Shown: positions 35,268-47,721, numbered from the stretch's first letter. The stretch is DNA of 64,000 bases from Eulemur rufifrons (GCF_041146395.1 NC_090989.1:48634501-48698500); one strand, 5' to 3'. Notes: generated by a model not told the origin, from the sequence alone. A program made the numbers and translations.

Positions 35268-35469
35268 ACTAGTTCCATTAATGTCAATTTTCTTTCCAGC
35301 AAATGTCAATTACACCCATGTGTCCCCAGAGTAAAGCAGGATATTAATCGATAGCGATCTCTTCACATTTTCTTGTCTCGATGCCTGTTTTAACTTTATG
35401 ACTATTTACACACAGTAACCATTTTTACAGTAGGATGGTTTCTTTAATTCTCAAATATGTCTTTCTAGC

Positions 35470-35710
35470 TTTCTCCTTTGCATGCATTTTTTTCTAATGC
35501 AAACATACTTTCCCATCCTCTTTCCATATAAAGCTTATCACTGACTAAAAATCAAGCCAAAATCCTCCTACCTCCTCCATGAAGTCTTTCCTAACCACTT
35601 CTATAGAGTGAGCTGATATTACATGTCAATATTACATAATATCTTTATTTTGTACTTAATTTTATACTGCTTGGATAACTATATATACATTACTATTAAT
35701 TTATACTGTT
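35470..35710 (+). mobile_element. L2 LINE 3' fragment
   Basis: The blocks cctacctcctccatgaagtc and tttcctaaccacttctatag match L2 text ('ccatgaagccttccctgacc'). The remaining similarity is weak. Confidence 0.5.
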
Positions 35711-36183
35711 ATCTTACTCCTAAATAAGGTTGATTGACAAAGATATTTGTAAATCAGATAACAAATAAAATGACAAAAATTATTGTATGAGAAATTTGGC
35801 ATCTCATGTAAATAAATGTTGAAAAAAGGAAATAAGGTTAAAAACATGTTTTAGGACAGGAAATGTCAAACATGCCATAAATTTTTCTGTAAAATCTAGC
35901 CACGAGAAAGAAAGTTTCATGGTTGATGATGTAATTAGTAATGCATTAGTATAATAAGTGAAATGTTGCTCAGAATCACCACTCTATTATTGAAATCAGA
36001 GAAAGAATTGTTCCCTACACTTCCTCATAGAGCATACAGTGTATAATCTATTCAATAAAATTCTCAATCATGTGAAATACAGAAATAAATTGCTTAGAGA
36101 TTTTTTCTAAATAATAGCTTTTCAAAGTAGGATGTGATCTGGTCAAAATGTATTTCAGTAAATAAATGATATTGCACTAGGAT
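35711..36183. other. No recognised feature
   Basis: AT-rich sequence, unassigned. Confidence 0.4.
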
Positions 36184-36192
36184 TGTATTAGT

Positions 36193-36216
36193 TGTGTGTG
36201 TGTGTGTGTGTGTGTG
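36193..36216. repeat. (TG)n microsatellite
   Basis: Twelve uninterrupted TG units within the MST-like LTR. Confidence 0.95.
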
Positions 36217-36408
36217 CATGTGGCTTTAACAAAATACAAGACTGAGTAATTTATAATAAATGGAAATTTATTTCTTATATTTCAGGAAGCTGTGAAGTTC
36301 AAGATCATAGGGCTGGCACCTGGTAAGGACCTTCTTGCTGTGCCATGGACAGGCAAGAGGGCAAGAGAGAGCAAGAGATTGAACTTGCAATCTCAAGCCT
36401 GTACCTTA

Positions 36409-36727
36409 TTTTTACATTTACAGTTTTTTGTATTGATGCATAATAGATGTACATAGTTTCAAGGTACATGTGACAATTTAATATATTCATATAATTTGTA
36501 AAGGTTAAATCTATGTACTTGAGATATTCATCACCTTAAATATTTGTTTTTTCTTAATGCTAGAAATATTCAAATATTCTCTTTTAGCTAGTTTGGATGG
36601 CACAATAGATTATTGTAGACATAGTCACCTTACTGATCTATCTAACACAAGGTCTTATTTCTTTTATCAAACCATATATTTTCGTACCCATTAATCAGCT
36701 TGTGTTTACCCACCCCCAATCCCTTTT
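36409..36727 (-). mobile_element. L1 3'UTR tail (L1MA/L1PB type) inside an MST-like LTR
   Basis: Complement of an L1 3'UTR: plus strand reads ttttgtattgatgcataata, catagtttcaaggtacatgt, gagatattcatcaccttaaa, and gtacccattaatcagcttgt. Similar text is flanked by tctcaagc (36391-36398) and atcaagc (36732-36738), a possible imperfect target duplication. The sense-strand counterpart of the same UTR occurs at 53297-53475. Confidence 0.8.
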
Positions 36728-37016
36728 AAAATCAAGCATTAATTTATACATGAAGGTGGAGTCCTTATAACCTAAATGCCACGCGTTGGGCCTGACCTCC
36801 TAATACTGTTGCATTTGGGATTGTTTCTAATACACGGGTTTTAGGGGACAGATTCAAATCATACCAAGGTTTAAGCTATCTGTTTCACAAATATAGCTCA
36901 TACATATACATATAGCTCTTCTATAGCAGGTGCAGTCTTAATAAAAATTTAGTATTATCCACAGGAGATGATGAAATATATATCCCTCAGAATTCTATAA
37001 TTTAAGAAATTATTGG

Positions 37017-37348
<332 letters not shown>

Positions 37349-37369
37349 AAGAAATTATCAATAAGCAAT

Positions 37370-38560
37370 TTGACCAAAATCAATTTATACTCTACATGCT
37401 GCCAATGGAATTTAATCATATATAAAATGTGACTATTCTCTTTAATTTAAAAAGAAACTCTTGATTGGAGAAGAAATTGTATGAATGAAATGCTGTTGTA
37501 CAATGACTACATTTTAAAAACTAAAAAAATAAATTTATAATTTGAATTAAATTTAGAACTTCATTGAAGTTTGTCATTTTTGGAATAAGGTTTATATAAG
37601 ACAATAATGCAATAACAATACTTTAGATCCAAAAGACTTATCAAAAACTCTCAGAACATACTAACAAAACTGAGGATTAGGAAAAAAGTAGATAAGAAAT
37701 TTAAGTACAATAATATTGTATTATCTGTAAAGTTGAGAACTATAGTAGGTATAAGCATTTTCAGGGTTTAGATAATAAAATAAATAAAAATATTTATAGC
37801 CAATTGCAGAGTTGGTTGAAAAGATGTAGTTAAACAAGTTGATTTTTACAAAAAGATACAAATAAAAAGAAGAAACAAATTTAAAAAAGAAAAATTCAAA
37901 CTCAGAACACCTAAAGCAAGCTGAGAGATATGACTTAATAAGTGTTCCTATTAAAAGAAAAACATTGGAACTATGTCTTAAAAATATATAGAATTATAAA
38001 AGATTTACCTAAAATAAATTGTTTTAAGTAGGTCAAATGTAAATACTGTCAAAGTTATAAAAAACAAATGCAAAAAAATTAAAATAAAATTTTGGGTCGA
38101 GATATTAATATCACACAAATTTAGAATTCATAAGCATCAAATTGAACAAAAGAAGTAAATTTTAAATTGCAGAAGAGAACAATCCAATAAAGAGTATAAA
38201 TATAATAAACATTATGTGACAAAGAAGCAATAAAATACATGAAAAAACTAATAAAATATAAGGAAAAATTGAAAAAAAATTATTACTATAATGAATGATC
38301 ATCAGACCACTGAAATTTTTGACATCAAGGAGAGAAAACTAGACAATCTGAATGATACATGCACAAACATATCTTTCAAAGCAAATTCAGGGGTGGGGTG
38401 CTTATTTACAGTAGAATAAGGTATATGTTCTATATAATATTAAACAATTTAAAAGTAAATAATCAATGCCAAGTTAATATTTTTTCTAAGTTAAATGAGA
38501 ATGTCCCTGTGTCAAAATAAAAATGTGAAAAGGGTCATGTCAAAATATCCACATGGAAAT
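37370..38560 (+). repeat. A-rich, strand-asymmetric block; possible decayed LINE/HAL1-like sequence
   Basis: From about 37490 to 38300 the plus strand is far richer in A than T, with phrases such as tacaaataaaaagaagaaac and gaagcaataaaatacatg. Such bias is typical of the coding strand of L1 or HAL1 ORF1. No long frame survives and I cannot align it firmly to any family. Confidence 0.3.
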
Positions 38561-39010
38561 CACTTTATCAAAATATTATTCACCTAGAGATGTTCAATGT
38601 GAGTCTGATATTTTCTGTTAATATTTGGTAGTAATCTAGGTTTCTTCACCTGGATTTGTGTAAGGTATTTTTCTTTATCCTTGCGATTCAATATCTTCAC
38701 CAATATATATCTGGTAGATTTTTAATAATTTTACCTCTTTAGGTTGTCCCTATGATCCAGAGTTTTGAGTTTCCTTTATTTTAATGAAATATTCTCTAAT
38801 ATATTCAAATGTTTTTTTCTAATTTGCTTGTAAATTCATTTCTTCAGTCATACCTGTGCCAATCTAATGGATCAGACTCATCTACCTTACATGTAAATCA
38901 CCTTATTTTTTATTAATTTATTTTTTGTTGTAGTGTATTCAATTCTAGCTGCTTTCCACTTGCTTTTTCCATCATTTATTATGAGTTTTGCTCCAAGCAC
39001 TGCTGATATA
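38561..39010. other. No recognised feature
   Basis: T-rich on the plus strand, unassigned. Confidence 0.4.
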
Positions 39011-40070
39011 CAGTCATGCATTGCTTAACAGCAGGGTTACATTCTGAAAGATACACAATTGCTAGGCAATTTTGTTATGCAAACATCAGCCAGTGTACTT
39101 ATACAAACCTAGGTAATATAGCCTACTACACACCTAGGTTATATGGTATAGCCTATTGCTCCCAGGCTCCAAGCCTGTATAGCATGCTACTGACTAAATA
39201 CTGTAGGCAAGTATAAGGCATTGGTATTTGTGTAGCTAAGCATATCTAAACATAGGAAAGGTACAGTAAAAATATGATATAAAAGATAAAAAATGTTATA
39301 CTGGTATAGGGCCCTTACTGTGAATGGAGTCTGAAGGACTGGAAGTTGCTCTAGGTGAGTCAGTGGTTGGTGAATGTATGTGAAGGCCTAGGACATTATT
39401 TTACACAACTGCAGACTTTATAAATACTGTACATTTAGGCTACACTCAATTTATAAAGAATGATTTTTCTTTCTTCAATAGTAAATTAACCTTAGCTTAC
39501 TGTAATTTTTCACTTTATAAACTTTTCAATTTTTGAAAACTTTTGACTCTTTTATCATAACGCTTAACTTAAAATACAAACCCATTGTACAGTTGCACAG
39601 AAATATTTTTTCTTTATATTCTTATTCTATAAGCTTTTGTCTAGTTTTAATTTTTAATTTTCTTTTACTACCTTTTAATTTTTTTGTCAAAAACTAAAAT
39701 GCAAACACACACATTAGCCTAAGCCCATAGAAGATCAGGATCATAATTATAACTATTTTCTACTTCTACATTTTGTCCCACTGGAAGACCTGCAAGGGCA
39801 AAAATATGCATGGAGCTGTCATTTCCTATGATAATCATAGCTTCTTCTGGAATATCTCCTGAAGGACCTGTCTGAGGCTGCTCTACAGTTAACATTTTTT
39901 AATATTTTTTTTAAAAAGAGTACCCTCTAAAATAAAGATAAAATATAGTATCGTAAATACATAAACAGAAACATAGTTGTCTATTATCATTATCAAGTAT
40001 ACTGAACATAATTGTATGTGGTATACTTTTATATGACTGTCAATGAAGAACATATGTTTATACCACTTAC
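39011..40070 (+). mobile_element. MER8/Tigger-type DNA transposon, right end lost
   Basis: Begins at cagtcatgcattgcttaaca, the terminal repeat of MER8-type pogo/Tigger elements, with TA at 39009-39010. It continues with agcctactacacacctaggt, agcctattgctcccaggctc, and gtgaaggcctaggacattat, then sequence beyond MER8 itself (tgtcccactggaagacctgc, tgaaggacctgtctgaggct) that belongs to the longer autonomous relative. The text fades near 40070 and the matching right terminal repeat is absent. Confidence 0.78.
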
Positions 40071-41040
40071 ATGAATTCTGAAACTCTTCTAATTCCCCTT
40101 TTATCCCTTATTTTATAAAGTTCATTAAAAATTTTCTGGAGAATGTAATGTTATGCAAATATCTTCTTTTCCTAGAGTGTCTCTTTCAAAAATGCATTTT
40201 CCATCATCTGCATGTTACAAATATTTGCATAGTCTCACGTATTTTTTTCTCTTTACCATATTATCATTTGCAGTTTTCATAAAAAATTACAAATTCTTCT
40301 TGGTTCCCTTCCCTGTTTATGTGAACATGATTTGGGTCTTCTTTGTACCACAAAGGAATTCTTGAATGCCAAAGGTTTCTCAAGACCTGTTCAGCCATGC
40401 AATTGCTTGCAGCAAGTGTGAAATTACTGAGTTTATAGGTAGCAGCAGATGGAAAACTGTCTCTTTATGCACATTCCTTTTTCATGTTAAAATCTCTATA
40501 TTACTGCCATTAATTTGAACGTATATCCCATCTATAGGGAAATAAGTATTTTTTCAGATTTATGTTTATTCATTGCTTTAGATGTGCCATCCTCTTTAGT
40601 GGGAGGTTGAGTTTGGAAATGCTTCATGATTCATTGGATTTCCACTTGGTTTCTCACATTGAAATAAAGCATAACGTATGAGAAATATAGAAATAAGGCT
40701 GCAATATGACACCAACTTCGTTAATGAGAATGAATTTAAGCTGGAAAGCAATCAATTACAAACAATTAGAATTAATCACAGAAATGCAACGTTGCAAAGC
40801 AATGATAAGGAGCTGAATAATTTACAACAGGATGTACCTATAACAAAATCAAACAGTTTAAAAAATATGGAGTCAAGGTGTGTGTGATCTTGTGATTTAA
40901 AATAAGATATATATACATGCACATGTGTATGTGCATGTGGAAGGGGACACTGTCCCCATATCCAGGGGGACCAGAAAATTTCTTTATTTTAAATATGATA
41001 TAATAATGTATATATTTACATTTATACATGAAGAGAACAT
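40071..41040. other. No recognised feature
   Basis: AT-rich sequence. Two frames of 70 and 69 codons (40153-40365, 40678-40887) have no recognised domain. Confidence 0.4.
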
Positions 41041-41044
41041 AGGG

Positions 41045-41642
41045 GGAAAGCTCCCTGACATTGTCCTTGGTAATGATTTCTTGGCTATCACACTGAAAGT
41101 TCAATCTACAAAAACAAAACAAGTAAATACATGGGGCTACATCAAACCAAAAACCTTCTGCACAGCAAAGTAAACAATCATACTAAAAAGACAACCCAAG
41201 GGTTGGAAAAATATATTTGCAAACCACACATCTGATATGGGATTAATATACTAAATTTATAAAAAGCCCATACAACTCAATAGCAAGAAAACATATAACC
41301 TGATTGAAAAACGGGCAACAAACCTGAATAGACAATTTTTCAAAGACATAAAATTGGCCAACAAGTGTTTGAAAAAGTTCTCAACATCACTAATCATCAG
41401 AAAAATTCAAACCGAAACCACTAGGAGATATCACCTTATATCTGTTAGGATAGCTGTTATTAAGAAGACAAGAGATAAAAAGTGTTGGCAAGGATGTGGA
41501 AAAGGAGAACCCTGTACATTATTGGTAGGAATATAAATCGGTTCAGCCATTGTGGAGAACAGTAGGGACAGAGGATCCTAGAGAAATTAAAAATAGAATT
41601 GCTATACAATTCAGGAGTCCTTCTTCTGGGTATACAGAAGCC
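41045..41642 (+). mobile_element. L1 ORF2 3' part (old L1)
   Basis: Plus-strand L1 ORF2 remnant: ttggtaatgatttcttggct, acatggggctacatcaaacc, ccttctgcacagcaaagtaa, ggccaacaagtgtttgaaaa and cattattggtaggaatataa are in order. The frame reads RYHLISVRIAVIKK and CWQGCGKGEP, with stops between. It ends near cttctgggtatacagaagcc, before the ORF2 stop and 3'UTR. Confidence 0.85.
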
Positions 41643-41654
41643 TGTCCTTCACCA

Positions 41655-41742
41655 TGGGTTGGCTTTCCATGGTTTCAGTTTCTGCTGTCAACCACAGTAT
41701 GAAAATATTAAATGGAAAATTTTAGAAATAAATTCCCTGGGG
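41655..41742 (+). mobile_element. Possible Tigger-family fragment
   Basis: ggctttccatggtttcagtt, gtcaaccacagtatgaaaat and taaatggaaaattttagaaa in close order resemble one of the Tigger/MER DNA-transposon consensus sequences. About 90 bp, cut off where the LTR-like sequence starts. Confidence 0.4.
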
Positions 41743-42250
41743 AGAGAAGAGGTGCTGAAAGTTGAGTTGATCACCAGTGGCCAATGATGTAATCAATCAT
41801 GCCTACATAATGAAGCCCTCATTACAGCCTCAAAGAATTGGTTTGAGAGAGCTTCTGGATAGTGAACCTGTGGAGATACCTGGAGGATGGTGCTCCCAGA
41901 GAAGGCATGGAAGCTTTGTGCTCCTTCTATCATACCTCACTTTGTGTGCCTTTTTTAAATCTGGCTATTCATAGGTATCTTTGGAACATCCTTTATAATA
42001 AATGGGTAAACATAAGAAAAGTGTCTCCCTCAGTTCTGTGAGCAGCTCTAGCAAAGTAATCAAACCTGATAAGGAGGTCATGGGAACCTTGATATATAGT
42101 CAGTTGGTCATAAGTACAGGTCACAACCTGAGACTTGCAATTGGCATCTGAAGTGGGTGTCAGTCTTGTGGGATTAAGGCCTTAACCTGTGGATTCCGAT
42201 GCTATCTCTAGGTAGATAGTATCTGAACTGAATTGAATTATAGAGCACTG
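41743..42250 (+). mobile_element. ERV LTR fragment (ERVL-like), family uncertain
   Basis: The text aatgatgtaatcaatcatgc, gagagcttctggatagtgaa, ctcccagagaaggcatggaa, the signal aataaa at 41998-42003, cctcagttctgtgagcagct, gaggtcatgggaaccttgat, ggcatctgaagtgggtgtca and ctaggtagatagtatctgaa follows a mammalian ERV LTR in sense orientation, including a polyadenylation signal and downstream R/U5. No matching second LTR or internal region is adjacent. Name not certain. Confidence 0.6.
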
Positions 42251-42519
42251 CTTTCTCGGTAGAGTTTATCTTCTGGAAAGGGGGCAGAGATAACTTACTT
42301 AAGAAAAATAAATATTTTTAAAAGTTACCTGCTTCTCAAGAGAAAGAAAAAATAGAATGTGGTGTTCTCATAGGGTCTTGGGATTTTCCTGAGGGTCTCT
42401 CATAATACTGAAGCTAGCCTGCTTCTGTATCTACTGCCCACGGCTCCATTTCCTATCAGTATTTTACTAAAGAAGGAAGTATACTTGCAACTGTCCTGTG
42501 ATTTTTCTCTGTGTCTTAC
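42251..42519. other. No recognised feature
   Basis: Short unassigned stretch. Confidence 0.35.
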
Positions 42520-42830
42520 CCTGTGCTGTTCCTTTGGGCTAACAATCACTACCTCCTTATATCTACCAAACAAACCAGCTAAGAAGTCATATCTTCTGGA
42601 AAGTGTGCTCTGTCATTCCCTTCAAACAGCTGGTTAATCAAACCCTCCTATGTGGTGCATTTGTATCTTGTACCTATTTCTATGATTGCACTTTTCATTG
42701 TATTATAATTATTTGTCTTATCTGCCTGGAGTGCAGAATTTTTGTCATATTTGCCTTTGTTATCGCTAACACCTAGCAGAATGTGCTAATAAATTATGGA
42801 CATTCAATAATTTGGTGGAATTTAATTAAA
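42520..42830 (+). mobile_element. L2 LINE 3' fragment
   Basis: ccttcaaacagctggttaat, tatctgcctggagtgcagaa, cgctaacacctagcagaatg and aattatggacattcaataat follow the L2 3' end, whose consensus has 'ctagaatgtaagc', 'cccagtgcctagaac' and 'gtgctcaataaat'. Confidence 0.5.
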
Positions 42831-43018
42831 TATTTTAGTGCCCACTAGCTTTGAAGCAGGCAAAAGAGAAAAATTTCACAACATAGGCTAATGATAGGGT
42901 TTTTTGTTTGTTTGTTTTGACAATGCCATGTATTAAGTTGAATGAAACTGTTACAAAAGCACTTGTTTTCATTTTTTAAAAAAACGTATTATGTAGGAAG
43001 AAAAAAAAGAAAGATGAC

Positions 43019-43384
43019 TGTTATAGTCTGCTTTCTGCGCTATAATAGCATACCTGAGATTGGGAAATTTATAAACAACAGGAATTTATTTGGCAAAAGT
43101 TTCTGGAGTCTAGGAAGCCAAGAGCATGTCCCCAACATCCTGTGAACACCTTTGTGCTATGGTACTCCACAGCAAAAGGCAAAAGGGCAACTAAGTGCAT
43201 GAGACAGAAAGAAAAAAAAAAGGGGTCAAACTCCTGAGATAACTAACCCACTCCTGTGATAATGACATAAATCCATTTATGAGAACAGAGATAATAATCT
43301 CCTAAATGCCCCACCTGTTTCGTACCATCACAATGGCAATGAAAGTTCAACAAGACTTTTGGAGGGGACATTCAAACCATAGCA
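43019..43384 (-). mobile_element. Solo MST/THE1-like LTR (ERVL-MaLR)
   Basis: Plus strand begins tgttatagtctgctttctgc and ends cattcaaaccatagca, the reverse complement of the two ends of an MST-type LTR. Internal blocks cataatagcatacctgagat-like, ggaatttatttggcaaaagt, and cctaaatgccccacctgttt are in order. Flanks atgac (43014-43018) and atgat (43385-43389) match at four of five bases. About 366 bp with an internal poly-A interruption (43209-43220). Confidence 0.82.
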
Positions 43385-45689
43385 ATGATCATTTGTTAAG
43401 GGTACTGTGATTACAATCTTTACTATGTTCCAAACATGGTCGAGCTACCTGACCTATTGATAACAAATTTTCACTATAATCTTGCTGTATAAATATTTGG
43501 ACCTCAATTTATAAATGTGGTCCAACTGAGGATCAGAAAGATATTTCTTCAAGATCCGTTTGGAACTTTGCCTAATTCATCTGTCAATATTTGCCTTTTG
43601 TTCTGATTAGGGTTCACCGTGTCTGTGACATTTATTTTAAAAATGAAGATTTGTTGAGGCTTTATTTTAAAAATGAGATTTGATGAAGAAAAGTTGAGAT
43701 AAGTTTAATTTGAAATATATATTTTTAAAAAGATAAGATGACATGATTATAAATTTTATCTTTTATCTCTATGAATATCCTTTGATAAAAATAGAATCAT
43801 AACAAAATATATTTTGTGGCTTCTGTTTTTTATATATTATATTATGATCATATTTCCATGCCAATAAATATTCTATTGCTTCATTTTTAATGTCTTATGG
43901 ATACATCTTCATTTATTCCGTGTATCCCCTACTATTGATCATTTAATAATTTTTCAAAATGTATTATTTACAACATTGTTATAACAACCTTTATATCTCT
44001 TTATATAAATCTTGTGCAAATCATCATTTCTTTGTGCTATATGCCTAAAAGAAGAATTACGGTTTTGTGTGTGCCCTAAGATATTCATATTCCTATGGTA
44101 TGTATCTGTGGCTGCTATAGATTATAAATTCCTGAAGGAATGGTGCTTTCTAATTTCTTTCCATACCTTAGTTATGCATAGTACTTTGTATTTACAATGA
44201 TTACATTCTTTTTAATATCTTTTGTCATAAATATTTGGGAATTTATAGAAAAATGTATGGGTAGGAAAAATTAAGGAGGTTGGTTTTATTCTAAAAACTC
44301 TATTAGGAATTTTTGTCTGTTTGTTTGATCATAGGTCTATTCATCTGGCCTAGTTCTGTTTTGTTCTTATTATTTTTTCTGTTGAAATATTTAAATAGGA
44401 TTTTTGCTCTTGAGAAATAAAATTCAGTTAAAAAAAAAAAAAAAACAGAAAGAGCAAAACAAAACACGGCAAGCACGTCTTAACCACCAAAAGGGCTACA
44501 TGTGACCGGTGGATGGTTGTAGAATAAATCTAAAAGTAAAGCAATGAATCAACAAATGGAAGAATGAAGCAGGAGGAAATAAATCCATATCTCTCCATTC
44601 AACAGATGCTTTCTCCTCATTCTCTTATGTTAGCAGGAGTTAAAAGCCCACGTGCTCAATAAAAGGTGGGGTGTATCCTTGGGGGGGAAGGGTCTGGAAA
44701 TTGCCTAGATCTAATGTGGTGACACTGATCATATCTTTACTGTTAGAAGCTGCCTGGCTGTGTGATGTACCACATCCTGACAAAATGGAGACTTTCTATT
44801 GCTGTCTTTATCAACAACATATTTGAAAAATAATATTGTTTTAGCAGTTAAGTTTTAAAATGTTTAACTTTTTTCTTAGCTTGAACTTCTTGCCCTCTTC
44901 CCGTCATACTTTTTAAAACAAATTTCCTGTCAAGTTACCATTTACTTTATACTCACTTTTAACAAGTATATAGGCCTGTGACTAATCCAGAGATAATTAT
45001 ATTGCCAATCCTATTGACGAAATTGAAATACTGAAATGGAAAAAACGTACATTTCCAACTCTCTTTTCCCAATAATATTAACCTGTCACTTCAGTGCTGT
45101 ATCAAAGATTCCTTGGATTCTTTCCTAAAATCAAATTTGCCCAAAGCCCTGAGAAATCACATTTTCATAAGCAACTTAGTCAGGCTACATCTACAAGCCC
45201 CAGGAATGAGATTACCACCTTGCCTCCATCAAAAACTTCACATGTGATATTAAGAACTTTGAAAACTGACTTATGCTTCTCTACTAAATTCATCCTCAGG
45301 ATTTAGGGGGATTCCTAATTAGCTTCTTACGCTCTAGTTAAAGTGCTAACCAGTTGAGTTTCCATTTCAAAGGCAACATAATGGAAATGTGCATGTTTCT
45401 CATTTAAGAACTACCACACTCACATTTGCACAGCAATTCTGTATGAAAACTCAGCATCATGGAAAGTATAGCAACTGAGAGAGCTATAAACATGAAGAAT
45501 TTGCAAAAGATGAAAAAAAAAAAACATTCATGAGGCAATTTACACCTTGTTACCTAATTTGAATTTTAATAGGCAGACTCCTACAATAGTCACATACTGG
45601 AAGGAAACATTGATTGAAAAGAGTCAAGGAAGATATTACCAGATAATTATCATACAATTTAAAATGCATATTATATTGTTCATATACAG
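43385..45689. other. No recognised feature; possible retrocopy tail at 44414-44445
   Basis: AT-rich. At 44414-44445 a polyadenylation signal aataaa is followed 14 bases later by a run of 15 A, which could be the 3' end of a processed retrocopy, but upstream sequence is not recognisable and no target duplication was found. The frames in this stretch are short and unsupported. Confidence 0.4.
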
Positions 45690-46955
45690 TGCTTTAAAAA
45701 GTCAGGGTATCATAGAAAATTCAGGGAGCAGAGCAGAAATGCAATATCAAATGCAAAACAAAATTTTAAGTCATTAAATATGAAATTTCCAAATTCTAAT
45801 CAAATGTGTGGTGCATATATCTCAAACAAGAAGGGGTAGAATTAATCAAAGAATGCACCTAACCAATCTACACAGTTTTGCCAACTTAACAGTAGCTTGT
45901 TTATGCCAGCAGTGAAAAAACTTGTAGAACAGAACCCGTAGCGATGAAATTGCAAAAGGCATTTTCCACAGCTTGTTGAGAATTGAATATTTTTCCTTGC
46001 AAGAAGTGGTCCAAAGCCTGGAAGAAGTGGTAGTCAGTTGGTGCAAGGACTGGTAAATATGGTGGATGACAGGGAGCTTTCAAGTCCAGCCTCTGTAGTT
46101 TGAGCAGCGTTGTTTATGCAGCATGTGCTCTAGTATTGTCTTTCAAGAGGATTGGCCTGTCTCTATTGACCAATTCTGGCTGCTTAATCATAAGCATTCT
46201 CGTTATTTTATCCAATTGGTTGCTGTAGACATCTGCTGTAATCGATTGACCAGGTTTCATGATGCTTTGGACTGTGTTTCAGCATTTTATCTTTATCTAA
46301 CCATTGCGCCAAATGCTTGCAATTGTCAAAAAGAATTCATTTTTTCATCACACATCACAATACGGTGTAGAAATGGTTCGGCTTTATGTTGTGACAGCAA
46401 GAAAAGGCAAGCTTCCAGACGATTTCTCTTCTGAAGTTCTTTTAATTCATGGGGAACCCATCTATCCAGCTTCTTTGCCTTGGCAATTTGTTTTAAATGG
46501 TCCAATATTGTTGGAATAGTAACGTCAAACCTTGCTGCTAATTCACCTGTAGGTTGAATATGCTTCCACTATAGATTTCAGCTCATCATTATCCACCTTG
46601 GTCTCAGGTCACCCACATGACTCATTTTCAAGATGAAAATCACCAGAATGGAACTTCTCAAACCATTGATGTACTGTGCGTTCATTTCTTCTTAAACACT
46701 TTGTTGCTATTTTGAGCTGTCTGTGCTTCATTGGTTCCACAACGAAACTCATCATATTAAAAAATAGCATGAATTTTTTGACTTATCCATGTTTCACAAA
46801 AATTGCTCTAAAAAAAACCTGAAAGATAATCGCAAGCCAAAATGTGCATTTGAAAGACTGAGGATGTATAATATCTTCAGAATAAACATAAAGCAAGAAG
46901 TGTCAAAGTGAAATGTCAGAGATATCAGCTGTCAAACTTAGTACTTAAGGAAATA
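45690..46955 (-). mobile_element. Mariner DNA transposon with disabled transposase
   Basis: The minus strand encodes a mariner-type transposase in pieces. Near 46700 the frame reads RNERTVHQWFEKFHSGDFHL, the helix-turn-helix region. Near 46140 it reads NRDRPILLKDNTRAHAA, then a stop at 46114-46116, then HPPYLPVLAPTDYHFF. The Asp at 46138-46140 and the Asp at 46033-46035 are separated by exactly 34 codons, the D34D spacing of mariner transposases. Other stops and frameshifts are present. The inverted repeats at both ends are diverged, so the ends are approximate. Most like Hsmar2 by memory. Confidence 0.82.
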
Positions 46956-47721
46956 AGACATTCATTCTTAATAACCTTAATATAAATCTCTAAATATTGA
47001 ACTTTTACTTTTCCATTATATAGCAGTAAGGCTAGGAAAGAGCCCTCATTAATCAAGGTAATGTTATGTCACTAAATATTACATAAAATTAAAAAAAACA
47101 TTAATGTTTTATATAATGTTGTACCTGTGGAGCTGTGTGCCACACATGAATAAAAACACAGAAAAAGATCTGAGAAAGAAAAAGACAGTGCAGAATAGAA
47201 AGAGAGAAACACACAGTAAAACTGTTTTTGTGTTTGTGATTAAGAAGAGCCTCAATGAATATTCTAAAATCAATGTAAGACCATTTAAAAAGTTTTAAAT
47301 GTTCCTGGCGATTGGTGGGCCTATTACTAGCAGAAGTCTCTGGAGCACACAGAATGAGTACTCTTGCCTAAATAAACCTGAAAGCAAACTAAAAATGAAT
47401 TTCCTTGGTTTCCTGTGGTGAGTTCTGCCTAACGTATCAACAGAAATTTGCAGCTCCCTGCCATGTCACCATGTTACAATAGTGTACATATATGCACACA
47501 CCCTCCATATATCACTTTTAATCAGAATGAAACACAAGCTGCCTAATGCTGGATCTCCAAAGAAAAGAAGCAGTGGATAAAAACCAATTTTACCAGAAAG
47601 TCCTCATTAAATAAATGATATGAGAATTTTAATTAAAAATGACTGTGGAAGGCAGAATTGATTTTTAATTCTGTGTTATTTTAGGAAGCTACCAGCAGGT
47701 AACACATAAAGAGTGTTTTTT
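46956..47721. other. No recognised feature
   Basis: AT-rich sequence, unassigned. A lysine-rich 64-codon frame at 47104-47298 is not supported as a gene. Confidence 0.4.

Larger units (their letters stand above)
36184..36866 (-). mobile_element. MST-like LTR (ERVL-MaLR) split by an L1 tail
   Basis: Reverse-oriented MST-type LTR. Left part 36184-36408 shows tgtattagt, aacaaaatacaagactgagt, and tggaaatttatttcttatat. Right part 36728-36866 shows aatgccacgcgttgggcctg, and ends gattcaaatcatacca. Flanks aggat (36179-36183) and aggtt (36867-36871) are a 4/5 match to a 5-bp duplication. A (TG)n run at 36193-36216 has expanded inside the LTR. The L1 tail at 36409-36727 interrupts it. Confidence 0.75.

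Noticed and set aside
45973..46035. Loss of a mariner catalytic Asp at the PVLAP position
   Set aside because: The Val replaces a conserved but non-catalytic residue. Counting 34 codons from the upstream Asp places the catalytic Asp in PTDYH, which is intact.
46123..46434. 103-codon plus-strand frame
   Set aside because: It is antisense to the mariner transposase.
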